Below, in pieces: positions 1 through 6,661 of a DNA stretch of 17,235 nucleotides (its first letter is position 1; the number at the start of each line of letters is the position of its first letter). The position numbers and the translations under genes are program-made. This stretch comes from Bacilli bacterium. Its GTDB lineage: Bacteria > Bacillota_I > Bacilli_A > RFN20 > CAG-826. The notes under the pieces were generated by a model. That model made no database searches. It saw nothing but the letters and a program-made list of their open reading frames with translations, and had not been told where the DNA came from. The stretch lies in contig JAFZLN010000109.1 in NCBI GenBank assembly GCA_017551465.1, positions 1-17,235 on the forward strand, in the 5' to 3' direction.

Positions 1-156
1 ATTGGTAGCGCATTATCGATGAATTTTCATTTTTCTTTCAATCCAATTGCCTTTTTACCAATGTTTGTTTTGTCCCTTTCTATCGCTCTTATTTCGAGCT
101 TCTTTATGAGTAGAAGAATTAATAAAATTAATCCACTTGATGCCCTTAAACAATAA
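1..156 (+). CDS. FtsX-like ABC transporter permease, C-terminal end (partial)
   Basis: The frame is open from base 1 to a TAA at 154-156 and gives the last 51 residues of a protein whose start lies outside the window. It shows one hydrophobic segment (roughly residues 16-36, rich in F, L, I, A) followed by a short basic tail, SRRINKINPLDALKQ. That pattern, a last transmembrane helix and then Arg/Lys-Ile-Asn-Pro-x-(D/E)-A-L-(K/R), is the usual end of FtsX/MacB-family permeases, which transmit ATPase movements to extracytoplasmic domains. The ATPase partner and the extracellular domain are not visible, so substrate and role cannot be stated. It could be another polytopic protein with a similar tail, but the NPxxALK ending favours FtsX. 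An AT-rich hairpin follows at once, then the ychF promoter. Confidence 0.6.
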   Translation: MGSALSMNFHFSFNPIAFLPMFVLSLSIALISSFFMSRRINKINPLDALKQ

Positions 157-176
157 AACAAATTTTATTTTGTTTT
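155..176 (+). terminator. Weak AT-only hairpin after the permease gene
   Basis: AAAACAAA (155-162) pairs with TTTGTTTT (169-176) around a 6-nt loop, directly after the permease stop codon. The stem contains only one G-C pair, so it would be a weak intrinsic terminator at best. Its 3' arm overlaps the -35 box of the next promoter. Confidence 0.3.
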
Positions 177-203
177 GTTAATTTGATAATTATCCCTTAT
201 AAT
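175..203 (+). promoter_or_regulatory. Sigma-A-type promoter of the ychF operon
   Basis: TTGTTA (175-180) and a perfect TATAAT (198-203) are separated by exactly 17 nt. The start would fall near 210, giving a leader of about 25 nt. An SD-like AAGAGGA (218-224) lies about 10 nt before the ychF ATG at 235. This is the clearest -35/-10 pair in the window and probably drives the whole six-gene operon. Confidence 0.7.
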
Positions 204-234
204 AGGTAGCGCACTAAAAGAGGAAAACACTATT

Positions 235-1347
235 ATGGGATTAAAAGCAGGCATTGTTGGATTACCAAATGTTGGAAAGTCAACGTTATTCAACGCAATT
301 ACAAATTCACACGTTGAAGCAGCGAACTATCCGTTTGCGACCATCAATCCAAATACAGGTGTTGTTAACGTTCCTGATGAAAGATTAGATTTTTTAACAA
401 ATATTTTTAAACCTGAAAGAAAGATTCCTGCGACAGTTGAGTTCACTGACATCGCGGGTTTAGTCAAAGGCGCTTCCAATGGTGAAGGTTTAGGTAATAA
501 ATTTTTAGCCAACATTCGTGAATGCGATGCTATCGTGGAAGTTGTCCGTTGTTTTGAAAACGCTGATATCGTTCACGTCGAAGAATCCGTTGATCCAATA
601 AGAGATATTGAGATTATCAATCTCGAACTCGTTATGGCGGATTTAGATACTGTCGATAAGCGTATTGAAAAGAGCGAAGCTAAAGCAAGAATCGCTAAAG
701 ATAAAGAAGCCATTTATGAAATGAATCTTCTCAAGCCTTTAAAGGAAGTCCTTGAACAAGGCTTACCAGCAAGAAAAGCTAAACTCACCGAAGATCAAAT
801 TGCTTATTGCAAAACCAATTATCACTTATTAACAGATAAACCAATCATCTACGTTGCTAACGTTGGTGAAAGTGACTTATTAGATTTAGATAACTGTAAG
901 TATTACCAAGACGTTTTAGCGTATGCTTCCAAAGAAAACAATCAAGTTATTCCAGTCTCCGCACAAATCGAAAGTGATCTATCTGAATTAAGCGAAGAAG
1001 AAAGAAAAGAATACTTAGCGGAATTAAACGTCAAAGAATCTGGCTTAGAAAAAGTTATTAAAGCCACATATAAATTATTGAATTTATCAACATTCTTCAC
1101 CGTTGGTGCGGATGAATGCCGTGCCTGGACATTTAAAAACAATATGTCAGCGCCTGAATGTGCTGGCGTTATCCATACCGATTTCCAAAAAGGTTTCATC
1201 TGTGCGGAAGTCTACCCATATGAAGCCATTCATGAACTCGGAAGCGAACACGCTGTTAAAGATGCGGGAAAGATTAGAACAGAAGGCAAAGGTTACTATC
1301 CAAAGGATGGCGACATTATGTTCTTCCGTTTTAATGTGAAAAAGTAA
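235..1347 (+). CDS. ychF: Redox-regulated P-loop ATPase YchF (OLA1 family)
   Basis: A full-length (370 aa) member of the universal Obg-related YchF family, soluble ATPases that bind ribosomes and are linked to stress and translation control. The P-loop is GLPNVGKST at residues 9-17, switch II is DIAGLVKGA at 72-80, and a TGS domain fills about 284-367 (AxTFKNNMSAPECAGVIHTDF and the FFRFNV end). The G4 motif reads NVGE (209-212) where GTPases have NKxD. This is the family hallmark for preferring ATP over GTP. Residues of about 135-200 form the helical coiled-coil-like insert. The start is supported by AAGAGGA upstream. It heads the operon, and only 1 nt separates its stop from ispF. Nothing about it is atypical. 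Confidence 0.97.
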   Translation: MGLKAGIVGLPNVGKSTLFNAITNSHVEAANYPFATINPNTGVVNVPDERLDFLTNIFKPERKIPATVEFTDIAGLVKGASNGEGLGNKFLANIRECDAIVEVVRCFENADIVHVEESVDPIRDIEIINLELVMADLDTVDKRIEKSEAKARIAKDKEAIYEMNLLKPLKEVLEQGLPARKAKLTEDQIAYCKTNYHLLTDKPIIYVANVGESDLLDLDNCKYYQDVLAYASKENNQVIPVSAQIESDLSELSEEERKEYLAELNVKESGLEKVIKATYKLLNLSTFFTVGADECRAWTFKNNMSAPECAGVIHTDFQKGFICAEVYPYEAIHELGSEHAVKDAGKIRTEGKGYYPKDGDIMFFRFNVKK

Positions 1348-1348
1348 T

Positions 1349-1825
1349 ATGAGAATTGGATTTGCTACTGATATTCATAGACTAGTTGAAGGCCGTAAGC
1401 TTATGCTCTCTGGCGTATGTGTGCCTAGCCCTGTGGGTGAGTTAGCGCATAGCGATGGTGATGTTGTTTACCACGCTGTTAGCGAAGCTATCTTAGGCGC
1501 TCTTGCGTTAGGTGATTTAGGCAAATTCTTCCCTGGTACACCAGAATTTAAAGATATTGATTCATCAATAATCGTTAAAAGAGTGGTGGCTATGATGGAT
1601 GAAAAAGGCTACGAAATCAACAACATTGATGTTTCCATCACATTAGAAAAACCAAAACTCGCTCCATTTATTATGGAAATGCGAAATAACTTAGCGTTAT
1701 TATTAAATACTTCGTTAGAGAATGTTTCCGTTAAAGCGGGAACAAATGAAGGCCTCGATGATATCGGAAGAGGCTTGGCCGTTAAAGCGGACGCCATTGT
1801 CATGCTTAGAAAGAAAGGAGAATAA
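1349..1825 (+). CDS. ispF: 2-C-methyl-D-erythritol 2,4-cyclodiphosphate synthase
   Basis: IspF cyclises CDP-ME-2-phosphate to MEcPP in the MEP (non-mevalonate) isoprenoid pathway. It works as a trimer with zinc at the subunit interface. The metal ligands are visible: D8 and H10 (TDIHRL) and H42 (HSDGDVVYHAV, 34-44). The ALGDLGKFFPGT stretch (52-64) and the C-terminal VKAGTNEGLDDIGRG region (128-142) are family signatures, although the usual KATT is KAGT here and the usual DALLGA is EAILGA. At 158 aa it is the normal length. The ATG begins 1 nt after the ychF stop with no strong SD, so translational coupling is likely. Its presence implies that this organism makes isoprenoids by the MEP route. 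Confidence 0.96.
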   Translation: MRIGFATDIHRLVEGRKLMLSGVCVPSPVGELAHSDGDVVYHAVSEAILGALALGDLGKFFPGTPEFKDIDSSIIVKRVVAMMDEKGYEINNIDVSITLEKPKLAPFIMEMRNNLALLLNTSLENVSVKAGTNEGLDDIGRGLAVKADAIVMLRKKGE

Positions 1826-1826
1826 A

Positions 1827-3446
1827 ATGGACATTATTGAAAACATTAAACTCAAAATCCAAAAAGCTCTTTTAGATCTTGGTCAAGAAGTCGCTCTCAA
1901 CGATATCGTTATTGAAAAGAGTAAAGACGAAGCTCATGGTGACTATGCCACCAATGTCGCGATGAAATTTTCTCGTTTATTTGGCAAAGCTCCACGCGAT
2001 GTTGCGACAATGCTAATTGAGAAAATTAATAGAGACGGTATTGATAAAATCGAAATTGCGGGTCCTGGTTTCATTAACTTCTTCATGAAGCATGATTCTC
2101 TCCAAGCCTTCGTTAGCAAGATTATTTTGGAAGACGAAAACTATGGTCGCTCACCAAGAAAGAATTTCAAAGTTAACGTTGAATTCGTTTCCGCTAACCC
2201 AACTGGTATCCTTCACGTTGGTACCGCTAGAGGCGCAGCGATTGGTGATAGCATCTCCCGTATTTTAGACTTCGCTGGTTATGATGTGACCAAGGAATAC
2301 TACATCAATGATGCTGGTAGTCAAATTACAAATCTTGCCTTGTCAATTCAAACGAGATATAAAGAACTATTCGGTATCCAAGCCGAAATCCCAGAAGATG
2401 GTTATGCTGGTCATGACATTGTTGAAATTGCCGAATCAATCAAAAATGAAATTGGTGATGAAGCACTTAAGATGAATGACCCAGTTCCATATTTCAAAGA
2501 AAAAGGTGTCAAAATCGAACTTGATAGAATTGTTAAAGACTTAGAATTATTTAGAGTTAAACACGATGTCTTCTCTTCAGAGAAAGCCATCCGCGCTGAC
2601 AATGCTATCGAAAAGGAATTAGACTTCTTAAGTAAATACACATACAAACAAGATGACGCTCTTTATTTAAAGACAAGCGACTTTATCGATGATAAAGACC
2701 GTGTTGTCCAAAAGAGCAATGGTGATTATACCTATTTCTTACCTGATATTTGCTACCACGTTAATAAATTATCACGTGGCTTTGATGCTCTTATCGACGT
2801 CTTAGGTGCAGATCATCATGGTTATATTAACAGAATGAAATCCGCTTTAATGATGCATGGATATCCGCAAGATATTCTTCACGTTGAATTGATTCAAATG
2901 GTGAGATTCCTTAAAGACGGACAAGAATATAAAGCTAGTAAGAGAAGAGGTGACGCCATCACTTTAAGAGATGTCTGTGAAGAAGTTGGTGTCGACGCTA
3001 TGCGCTATTTCTTCGCAATGCGTGCTCCATCTTCCCATTTAGACTTTGATATGGACTTAGCCAAAGAACAAAGTTCTAATAACCCAGTCTATTATGCTCA
3101 ATACGCTCATGCTAGACTCTGCTCTATTTTAGAGCAAGGCAAAGATATCGCTATTGATAATAGTGCTAAACTATTAAGCCAACCATCCGAAATGGCTTTA
3201 TTAAAGCACCTTGCGGACTTTGCTAATTTAGTTAATGATGCCGCTAAAGATAAAGCACCATACAAAGTCACTAATTACATCCATACCCTCGCGGAACTCG
3301 TGCACGCTTTCTATAACGAATGCCGTGTTATCGACCAAAACAATTTAGAACTCAGTGGTTCACGTCTTGCTTTAGTCAAAGCAAGTAAAATAGTGTTAAA
3401 GAATGCGCTTGCCCTTATTGGTGTCAGCGCTCCAATACATATGTAG
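1827..3446 (+). CDS. argS: Arginyl-tRNA synthetase
   Basis: A class I aminoacyl-tRNA synthetase charging tRNA-Arg, 539 aa from the ATG at 1827. That start is preferred because AAAGGAG (1814-1820) lies 6 nt upstream and it follows the ispF stop by 1 nt. The frame stays open upstream to 1722, but that would overlap ispF by about 100 nt. In order: the ArgRS N-terminal additional domain (about 1-85), the catalytic fold with SANPTG (122-127) and the HIGH equivalent HVGTARG (130-136), the KMSK-loop equivalent KASKRRG (369-375), and the DALR anticodon-binding domain with YYAQYAHAR (422-430), ending in LIGVSAPIHM. The frame ends in TAG, one of only two TAG stops here. An AGGAGG for the next gene begins inside its stop codon. 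Confidence 0.97.
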   Translation: MDIIENIKLKIQKALLDLGQEVALNDIVIEKSKDEAHGDYATNVAMKFSRLFGKAPRDVATMLIEKINRDGIDKIEIAGPGFINFFMKHDSLQAFVSKIILEDENYGRSPRKNFKVNVEFVSANPTGILHVGTARGAAIGDSISRILDFAGYDVTKEYYINDAGSQITNLALSIQTRYKELFGIQAEIPEDGYAGHDIVEIAESIKNEIGDEALKMNDPVPYFKEKGVKIELDRIVKDLELFRVKHDVFSSEKAIRADNAIEKELDFLSKYTYKQDDALYLKTSDFIDDKDRVVQKSNGDYTYFLPDICYHVNKLSRGFDALIDVLGADHHGYINRMKSALMMHGYPQDILHVELIQMVRFLKDGQEYKASKRRGDAITLRDVCEEVGVDAMRYFFAMRAPSSHLDFDMDLAKEQSSNNPVYYAQYAHARLCSILEQGKDIAIDNSAKLLSQPSEMALLKHLADFANLVNDAAKDKAPYKVTNYIHTLAELVHAFYNECRVIDQNNLELSGSRLALVKASKIVLKNALALIGVSAPIHM

Positions 3447-3458
3447 GAGGACATTGAT

Positions 3459-3872
3459 ATGTCAAAATCATTATTAGACTATGCTTACGATTACGTGAGC
3501 GCCCAAAGCCAACAAAGCAAGTTCCAAGATATTTGGGCTTACTGTGTTAAAGAAGCTGGCTTAAGTGAAGAAGAAGCAGCAGCGAAAGTCTCTCGTTTCT
3601 ACACCAACTTAATGCTTGATGGCCGTTTCGTCACCTTAGGCGAAAACGAATGGGACCTCAGAATTCGTCACAAATTTGAAAAGGTTCACATCGACATGAG
3701 TGAAGTTTATAGCGATGTTGAAACTTCCTATGACGACAGTGAAGAAGAAGAGGAAGAAGCCGAATACAATAAGGCCTTCGAAGACGAAGAAGAACAAAAG
3801 GAAGAAGACTTCAATTCTGAAGAAGAAGAATCCGAAGAATCCGAAGAAGAAAAAGAGGATAACGAATTTTAA
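3459..3872 (+). CDS. rpoE: DNA-directed RNA polymerase delta subunit
   Basis: RpoE (delta) is a small acidic RNA polymerase subunit restricted to Firmicutes and relatives. It raises promoter selectivity and helps recycle polymerase. Residues 3-68 form the HARE-HTH-type domain (SLLDYAYDYVSAQ, then WAYCVKEAGLSEEEA and a FVTLGENEWDLR end). Residues 83-137 are a disordered, almost entirely Asp/Glu/Ser tail, the hallmark of delta. At 137 aa it is slightly shorter than the Bacillus protein. A perfect AGGAGG stands 6-8 nt before the ATG. Following argS is the conserved Firmicutes order. The stop overlaps the next start as TAATG, so nrnA is probably translationally coupled. Confidence 0.93.
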   Translation: MSKSLLDYAYDYVSAQSQQSKFQDIWAYCVKEAGLSEEEAAAKVSRFYTNLMLDGRFVTLGENEWDLRIRHKFEKVHIDMSEVYSDVETSYDDSEEEEEEAEYNKAFEDEEEQKEEDFNSEEEESEESEEEKEDNEF

Positions 3873-4822
3873 TGTTTGAAGCGATCATCTCCAAGATTGA
3901 GCAATATGATTCGATAGTAATTTTCGGTCATCTTAATCCCGATGGTGATTGTTATGGAAGCCAAATTGCTCTAAGGAACATTCTTAAACTGAAATATCCA
4001 AACAAACAAATCTACTGCGTTGGTAGTGGGTTAAAAAAGTTTTTTGATATTATCGGTAAAATGGATGTTGTTTCTGATGAAGTAATTGCCCAATCTTTAG
4101 CCATAGTTCTTGATAGTAACGACATCAATCGTCTTGAAGATCAAAGAGCCTGGAAAGCTCGTGATTTTGCCAAAATCGATCACCACATTGATACCTTCAC
4201 TTTCCATGAAGGGCCAGAGGTTATCGACGATACCGCAACATCAACTTGTGAATTGATTTATTTGTTTGCAAAAGAAAACAATTTTGAAATTGATTTAATT
4301 TCTGCGAGTGCTCTTTATCTTGGTATGATGACTGATACTGCAAGATTCCAATTTGCTAATAACTTTGTCAGGATGTTTGAAATTGCTAGAGATTTGTGCG
4401 ACCGTGGTGTTGATCCAATCTTACTTAATAAGACAAACAATTTAGTTCCTGAAATAAATATTTCAATTAAATCATTCATTTATAGTCACGTGAAAAAAGA
4501 TAGACGTGGCATCATCTACGCTGTCGCCACTAAAGAAGATAGAGAAAAATTAGGAGTAACTTCCGCTCAAATCTGTGCTAATACTTCATTACTCAGTTAT
4601 GTCGTAGGTTTCCCAGTTTGGCTAATTGCTTCTGAAACAGATAATGGTGGCATGCAAGTAGAAATGCGTAGTAGCACCTTTGACATTCAAAAAATCGCCA
4701 CCCACTTTGGTGGAGGCGGTCATACATTCGCCGCAGGCTTTACCTATAAGAAGTTCGGCCAGGATGTCCTTAACGAACTCTTAGACTTATTAGCTGACAC
4801 GGTGAAGAAAGGAAATGAATAG
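3872..4822 (+). CDS. nrnA: DHH/DHHA1 phosphoesterase, NrnA-like oligoribonuclease / pAp phosphatase
   Basis: NrnA-type enzymes degrade 2-5 nt RNA (nanoRNA) and dephosphorylate 3'-phosphoadenosine-5'-phosphate (pAp) in the cytoplasm using manganese. The metal-site motifs are all present: HLNPDGD (20-26), VLDSND (79-84), the DHH motif DHHID (103-107), GMMTDTARF (151-159), and the DHHA1 substrate-binding GGGGHTFAAGF (280-290). The length (316 aa) matches NrnA. The ATG shares one base with the rpoE stop. Related DHH proteins with other substrates, such as c-di-AMP phosphodiesterases, carry additional domains that are absent here. The next gene, a CysQ-like phosphatase, would act on the same pAp substrate. 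Confidence 0.88.
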   Translation: MFEAIISKIEQYDSIVIFGHLNPDGDCYGSQIALRNILKLKYPNKQIYCVGSGLKKFFDIIGKMDVVSDEVIAQSLAIVLDSNDINRLEDQRAWKARDFAKIDHHIDTFTFHEGPEVIDDTATSTCELIYLFAKENNFEIDLISASALYLGMMTDTARFQFANNFVRMFEIARDLCDRGVDPILLNKTNNLVPEINISIKSFIYSHVKKDRRGIIYAVATKEDREKLGVTSAQICANTSLLSYVVGFPVWLIASETDNGGMQVEMRSSTFDIQKIATHFGGGGHTFAAGFTYKKFGQDVLNELLDLLADTVKKGNE

Positions 4823-5600
4823 AATGTGGGAAGAACAACTCGAAGCCGCGATTGAAGCAGGCGTAAAAGCTATTAAGGGCATTTTAGAAATTTACAACAC
4901 TGACTTTTCCGTGGAAATCAAAGATGATAATTCACCAGTCACTCTCGCTGATAAAAACGCCGATAAAGTGATTAGAGATTATCTTCACAAAAAGTATCCA
5001 ACATACGCTTTCTTAACTGAAGAGAGCACTGACGATGCATCTAGATTAGACAATGATTTCGTTTGGATTGTTGATCCTGTCGACGGCACAAAAGATTTTG
5101 TCGCTAAAGATGGTGGCTTCACCACAAACATTGCTCTTGCTTATAAGCATGAAGCAGTTGTAGGTGTTGTAGTTGTTCCATTAACTGGTGAAATCTATTT
5201 TGCGGCTAAAGGTTTAGGTGCCTTTTATCGTAAGGATGGAGTCACCAAACGCATACACGTCAACGATAAAACTGAAAATATTACCGTTTATAAGAGTGTC
5301 TTCCACTCCAAACCAGAAGAAGATGCAGTAATCGCAAAACACTCTGATAAAATTGCCAAAACTGAGAAGTGGGGTTCTGCTTTAAAGGCATGTAGAATTG
5401 CTCAAGGTTTAGGCGAATTAACATATCGTTTAAGCGATGGCACAAAAGAGTGGGATACCGCTGCTAGCCAAGTCATCATTGAACAAGCGGGTGGTGTATT
5501 TTTAACACCTGCAAGAGAACGCATGATGTATAACCGAGTTGATGTACATAATCGCGAAGGCTACGTTATTTGTAATAGAATTGAAAATTTCTTGTTATAA
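4815..5600 (+). CDS. cysQ: Inositol-monophosphatase-family phosphatase, CysQ-like 3'(2'),5'-bisphosphate nucleotidase
   Basis: A lithium-sensitive-type Mg-dependent phosphatase of the IMPase superfamily. The metal-site residues are visible: PVTLADK (41-47), EE (69-70), DPVDGT (87-92) and WDTAA (213-217). The DPVDGTKDF extension and the GGFTTNIALA stretch (100-109) resemble CysQ, which removes the 3' phosphate of pAp, more than plain inositol monophosphatases. Substrate choice within the family is an inference. Two starts compete. ATG 4815 overlaps nrnA by 8 nt and lies only 2 nt after the GAAAGGA. ATG 4824 (three residues shorter) lies about 10 nt after it and leaves a 1-nt gap, so 4824 is somewhat more likely. 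It is the last gene of the housekeeping operon. No terminator follows, and the next promoter's -10 box covers its stop codon. Confidence 0.85.
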   Translation: MNRMWEEQLEAAIEAGVKAIKGILEIYNTDFSVEIKDDNSPVTLADKNADKVIRDYLHKKYPTYAFLTEESTDDASRLDNDFVWIVDPVDGTKDFVAKDGGFTTNIALAYKHEAVVGVVVVPLTGEIYFAAKGLGAFYRKDGVTKRIHVNDKTENITVYKSVFHSKPEEDAVIAKHSDKIAKTEKWGSALKACRIAQGLGELTYRLSDGTKEWDTAASQVIIEQAGGVFLTPARERMMYNRVDVHNREGYVICNRIENFLL

Positions 5601-5601
5601 T
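5593..5601 (+). promoter_or_regulatory. Extended -10 promoter of the first lipoprotein gene
   Basis: TG (5593-5594), one base, then a perfect TATAAT (5596-5601) form an extended -10 element. No convincing -35 box lies at 16-18 nt, which is common for extended -10 promoters. The hexamer overlaps the cysQ stop codon. The leader of about 55 nt contains the inverted repeat AACACGTGCTGTGTT (5617-5631; 5-bp arms, 5-nt centre) and a good GGAGG SD about 8 nt before the ATG at 5664. Confidence 0.55.
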
Positions 5602-5663
5602 ATATTAGATTTACTAAACACGTGCTGTGTTAAATAAAACAAAAATTTTCGGAGGAAAATATA

Positions 5664-6485
5664 ATGAAAAGAAAATTTTTCACAATGCTAGCCGTTTTTG
5701 CTGCCCTTTCTTTAACAGCTTGTAATGGTGGTGGCAATAATGCAAATCCATCAACAGCAAAACCAGCATCAACATCACAAAAACCTTCAACTTCAAAAGA
5801 AAAATGGGGCGATTGGAAAGTCGTTACTCCAGCCACATGTGGTGCTGAAGGTAAAGAAGAACGCACAAGTGATGCCGGTAATAAGGAAGAAAGACCAATT
5901 GCTAAACTTAAACAACACACTTGGACCGCTACAGAAGTCGCTGCTTCCGGTGAAGGCGTTGCTTATGAAAACATTGAATGTTCAGTTTGCCACGCTAAAG
6001 GTTTAAGAGTTGCAACAGCAAAAGCCACACTTAATGGCTCAGATAAAGGTGGCGCACCAGAAGGCTGTATCAAACTTTCAAACAAAAACGAATACATGGA
6101 AGTTAAGATTAACATTCCAGAAGCCAAGACAGGCAAGGTTTACCTCACAGGTGCTATGGACTATTGGCACGATGGCAACAATGACAACCAAGATAAATCA
6201 TTCGCTTCAGTTAAAGATAGCGCTAATACATGCAACTTCAAACTTGAAGTAAATGGTGCTGAAGTTGATCCAACCGCTAATCTCAACACAAAATTTGGTG
6301 ATATCTTACCAGAAGAAGCTGGCGAAACAATCACATCAGGTAGTAACTCAGTTACATATTCACAAATTGGTGATTGTGAAGTTGGTGCTGTCTCATTAAA
6401 TGCTGGTGAAAACACATTCAAGTTCACTAGAATCGATAGCTACAACTTAGCCGTTAAATACTTCACAGTGGTCTTTGCCGCTTAA
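5664..6485 (+). CDS. Putative surface lipoprotein with Cys-pair repeat and C-terminal beta-sandwich-like module
   Basis: A 273-aa secreted lipoprotein of unknown function. Residues 1-19 are a signal peptide (MKRKFF, then a hydrophobic core) and LTAC (17-20) is the lipobox, so C20 should be lipidated. Residues 21-46 are a Gly/Asn then Pro/Ser/Thr linker. Residues 48-116 resemble the short Trp/Cys repeats of gut Firmicutes surface proteins (W...PATC..EG...R, ending HTW): the first unit has C59 but has lost its CxxC, and the second keeps CSVC (106-109). Residues of about 130-273 look like an all-beta module. They align by eye with the C-termini of the two phosphatases downstream: NNDNQDK (172-178), FKLEVNG (192-198), LNAGENTFKF (245-254). 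That layout recalls CBM6/galactose-binding-like domains, but this is inference. No enzymatic motif is seen. The gene has its own promoter and terminator. Confidence 0.75.
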   Translation: MKRKFFTMLAVFAALSLTACNGGGNNANPSTAKPASTSQKPSTSKEKWGDWKVVTPATCGAEGKEERTSDAGNKEERPIAKLKQHTWTATEVAASGEGVAYENIECSVCHAKGLRVATAKATLNGSDKGGAPEGCIKLSNKNEYMEVKINIPEAKTGKVYLTGAMDYWHDGNNDNQDKSFASVKDSANTCNFKLEVNGAEVDPTANLNTKFGDILPEEAGETITSGSNSVTYSQIGDCEVGAVSLNAGENTFKFTRIDSYNLAVKYFTVVFAA

Positions 6486-6505
6486 TAAGTAAAAACAAAT
6501 TAAAC

Positions 6506-6535
6506 GAGAATCACTTGCGAGTGGTTCTCTTTTTT
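6506..6535 (+). terminator. Intrinsic terminator after the first lipoprotein gene
   Basis: GAGAATCAC (6506-6514) pairs with GTGGTTCTC (6521-6529), a 9-bp stem with one G-T pair and a 6-nt loop. A run of six T follows. It lies 21 nt past the stop codon. Confidence 0.88.
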
Positions 6536-6559
6536 ATGGAAACTGTATGTTTCTAAATG

Positions 6560-6609
6560 TTTACTAGTAAAGACATGTCACTTGCACAATAAATAAAGTT
6601 GTTTATAAA
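6560..6609 (+). promoter_or_regulatory. Palindromes and candidate promoter before the second lipoprotein gene
   Basis: Two perfect palindromes abut: TTTACTAGTAAA (6560-6571) and GACATGTC (6572-6579). They stand just upstream of a candidate TTGCAC (6582-6587), 16 nt, TATAAA (6604-6609) promoter. The -35 match is poor. An alternative -10, TATGAT, lies at 6611-6616. The palindromes are placed like an operator or activator site. The gene's SD (GAAAGGA, 6647-6653) is 8 nt before the ATG at 6662. Confidence 0.4.
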
Positions 6610-6661
6610 ATATGATTAGCGAGAACATTTCTTGAAAAGATAGCATGAAAGGATTTTTTAT

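Noticed and set aside
1722..1826. Upstream extension of argS by 35 residues
   Set aside because: It would overlap ispF by about 100 nt. The ATG at 1827 has an ideal AAAGGAG and begins the conserved ArgRS N-terminal domain.
5630..5920. Minus-strand open frame opposite the first lipoprotein
   Set aside because: It has no promoter or SD, and it lies opposite a signal peptide and linker whose coding strand is clear.
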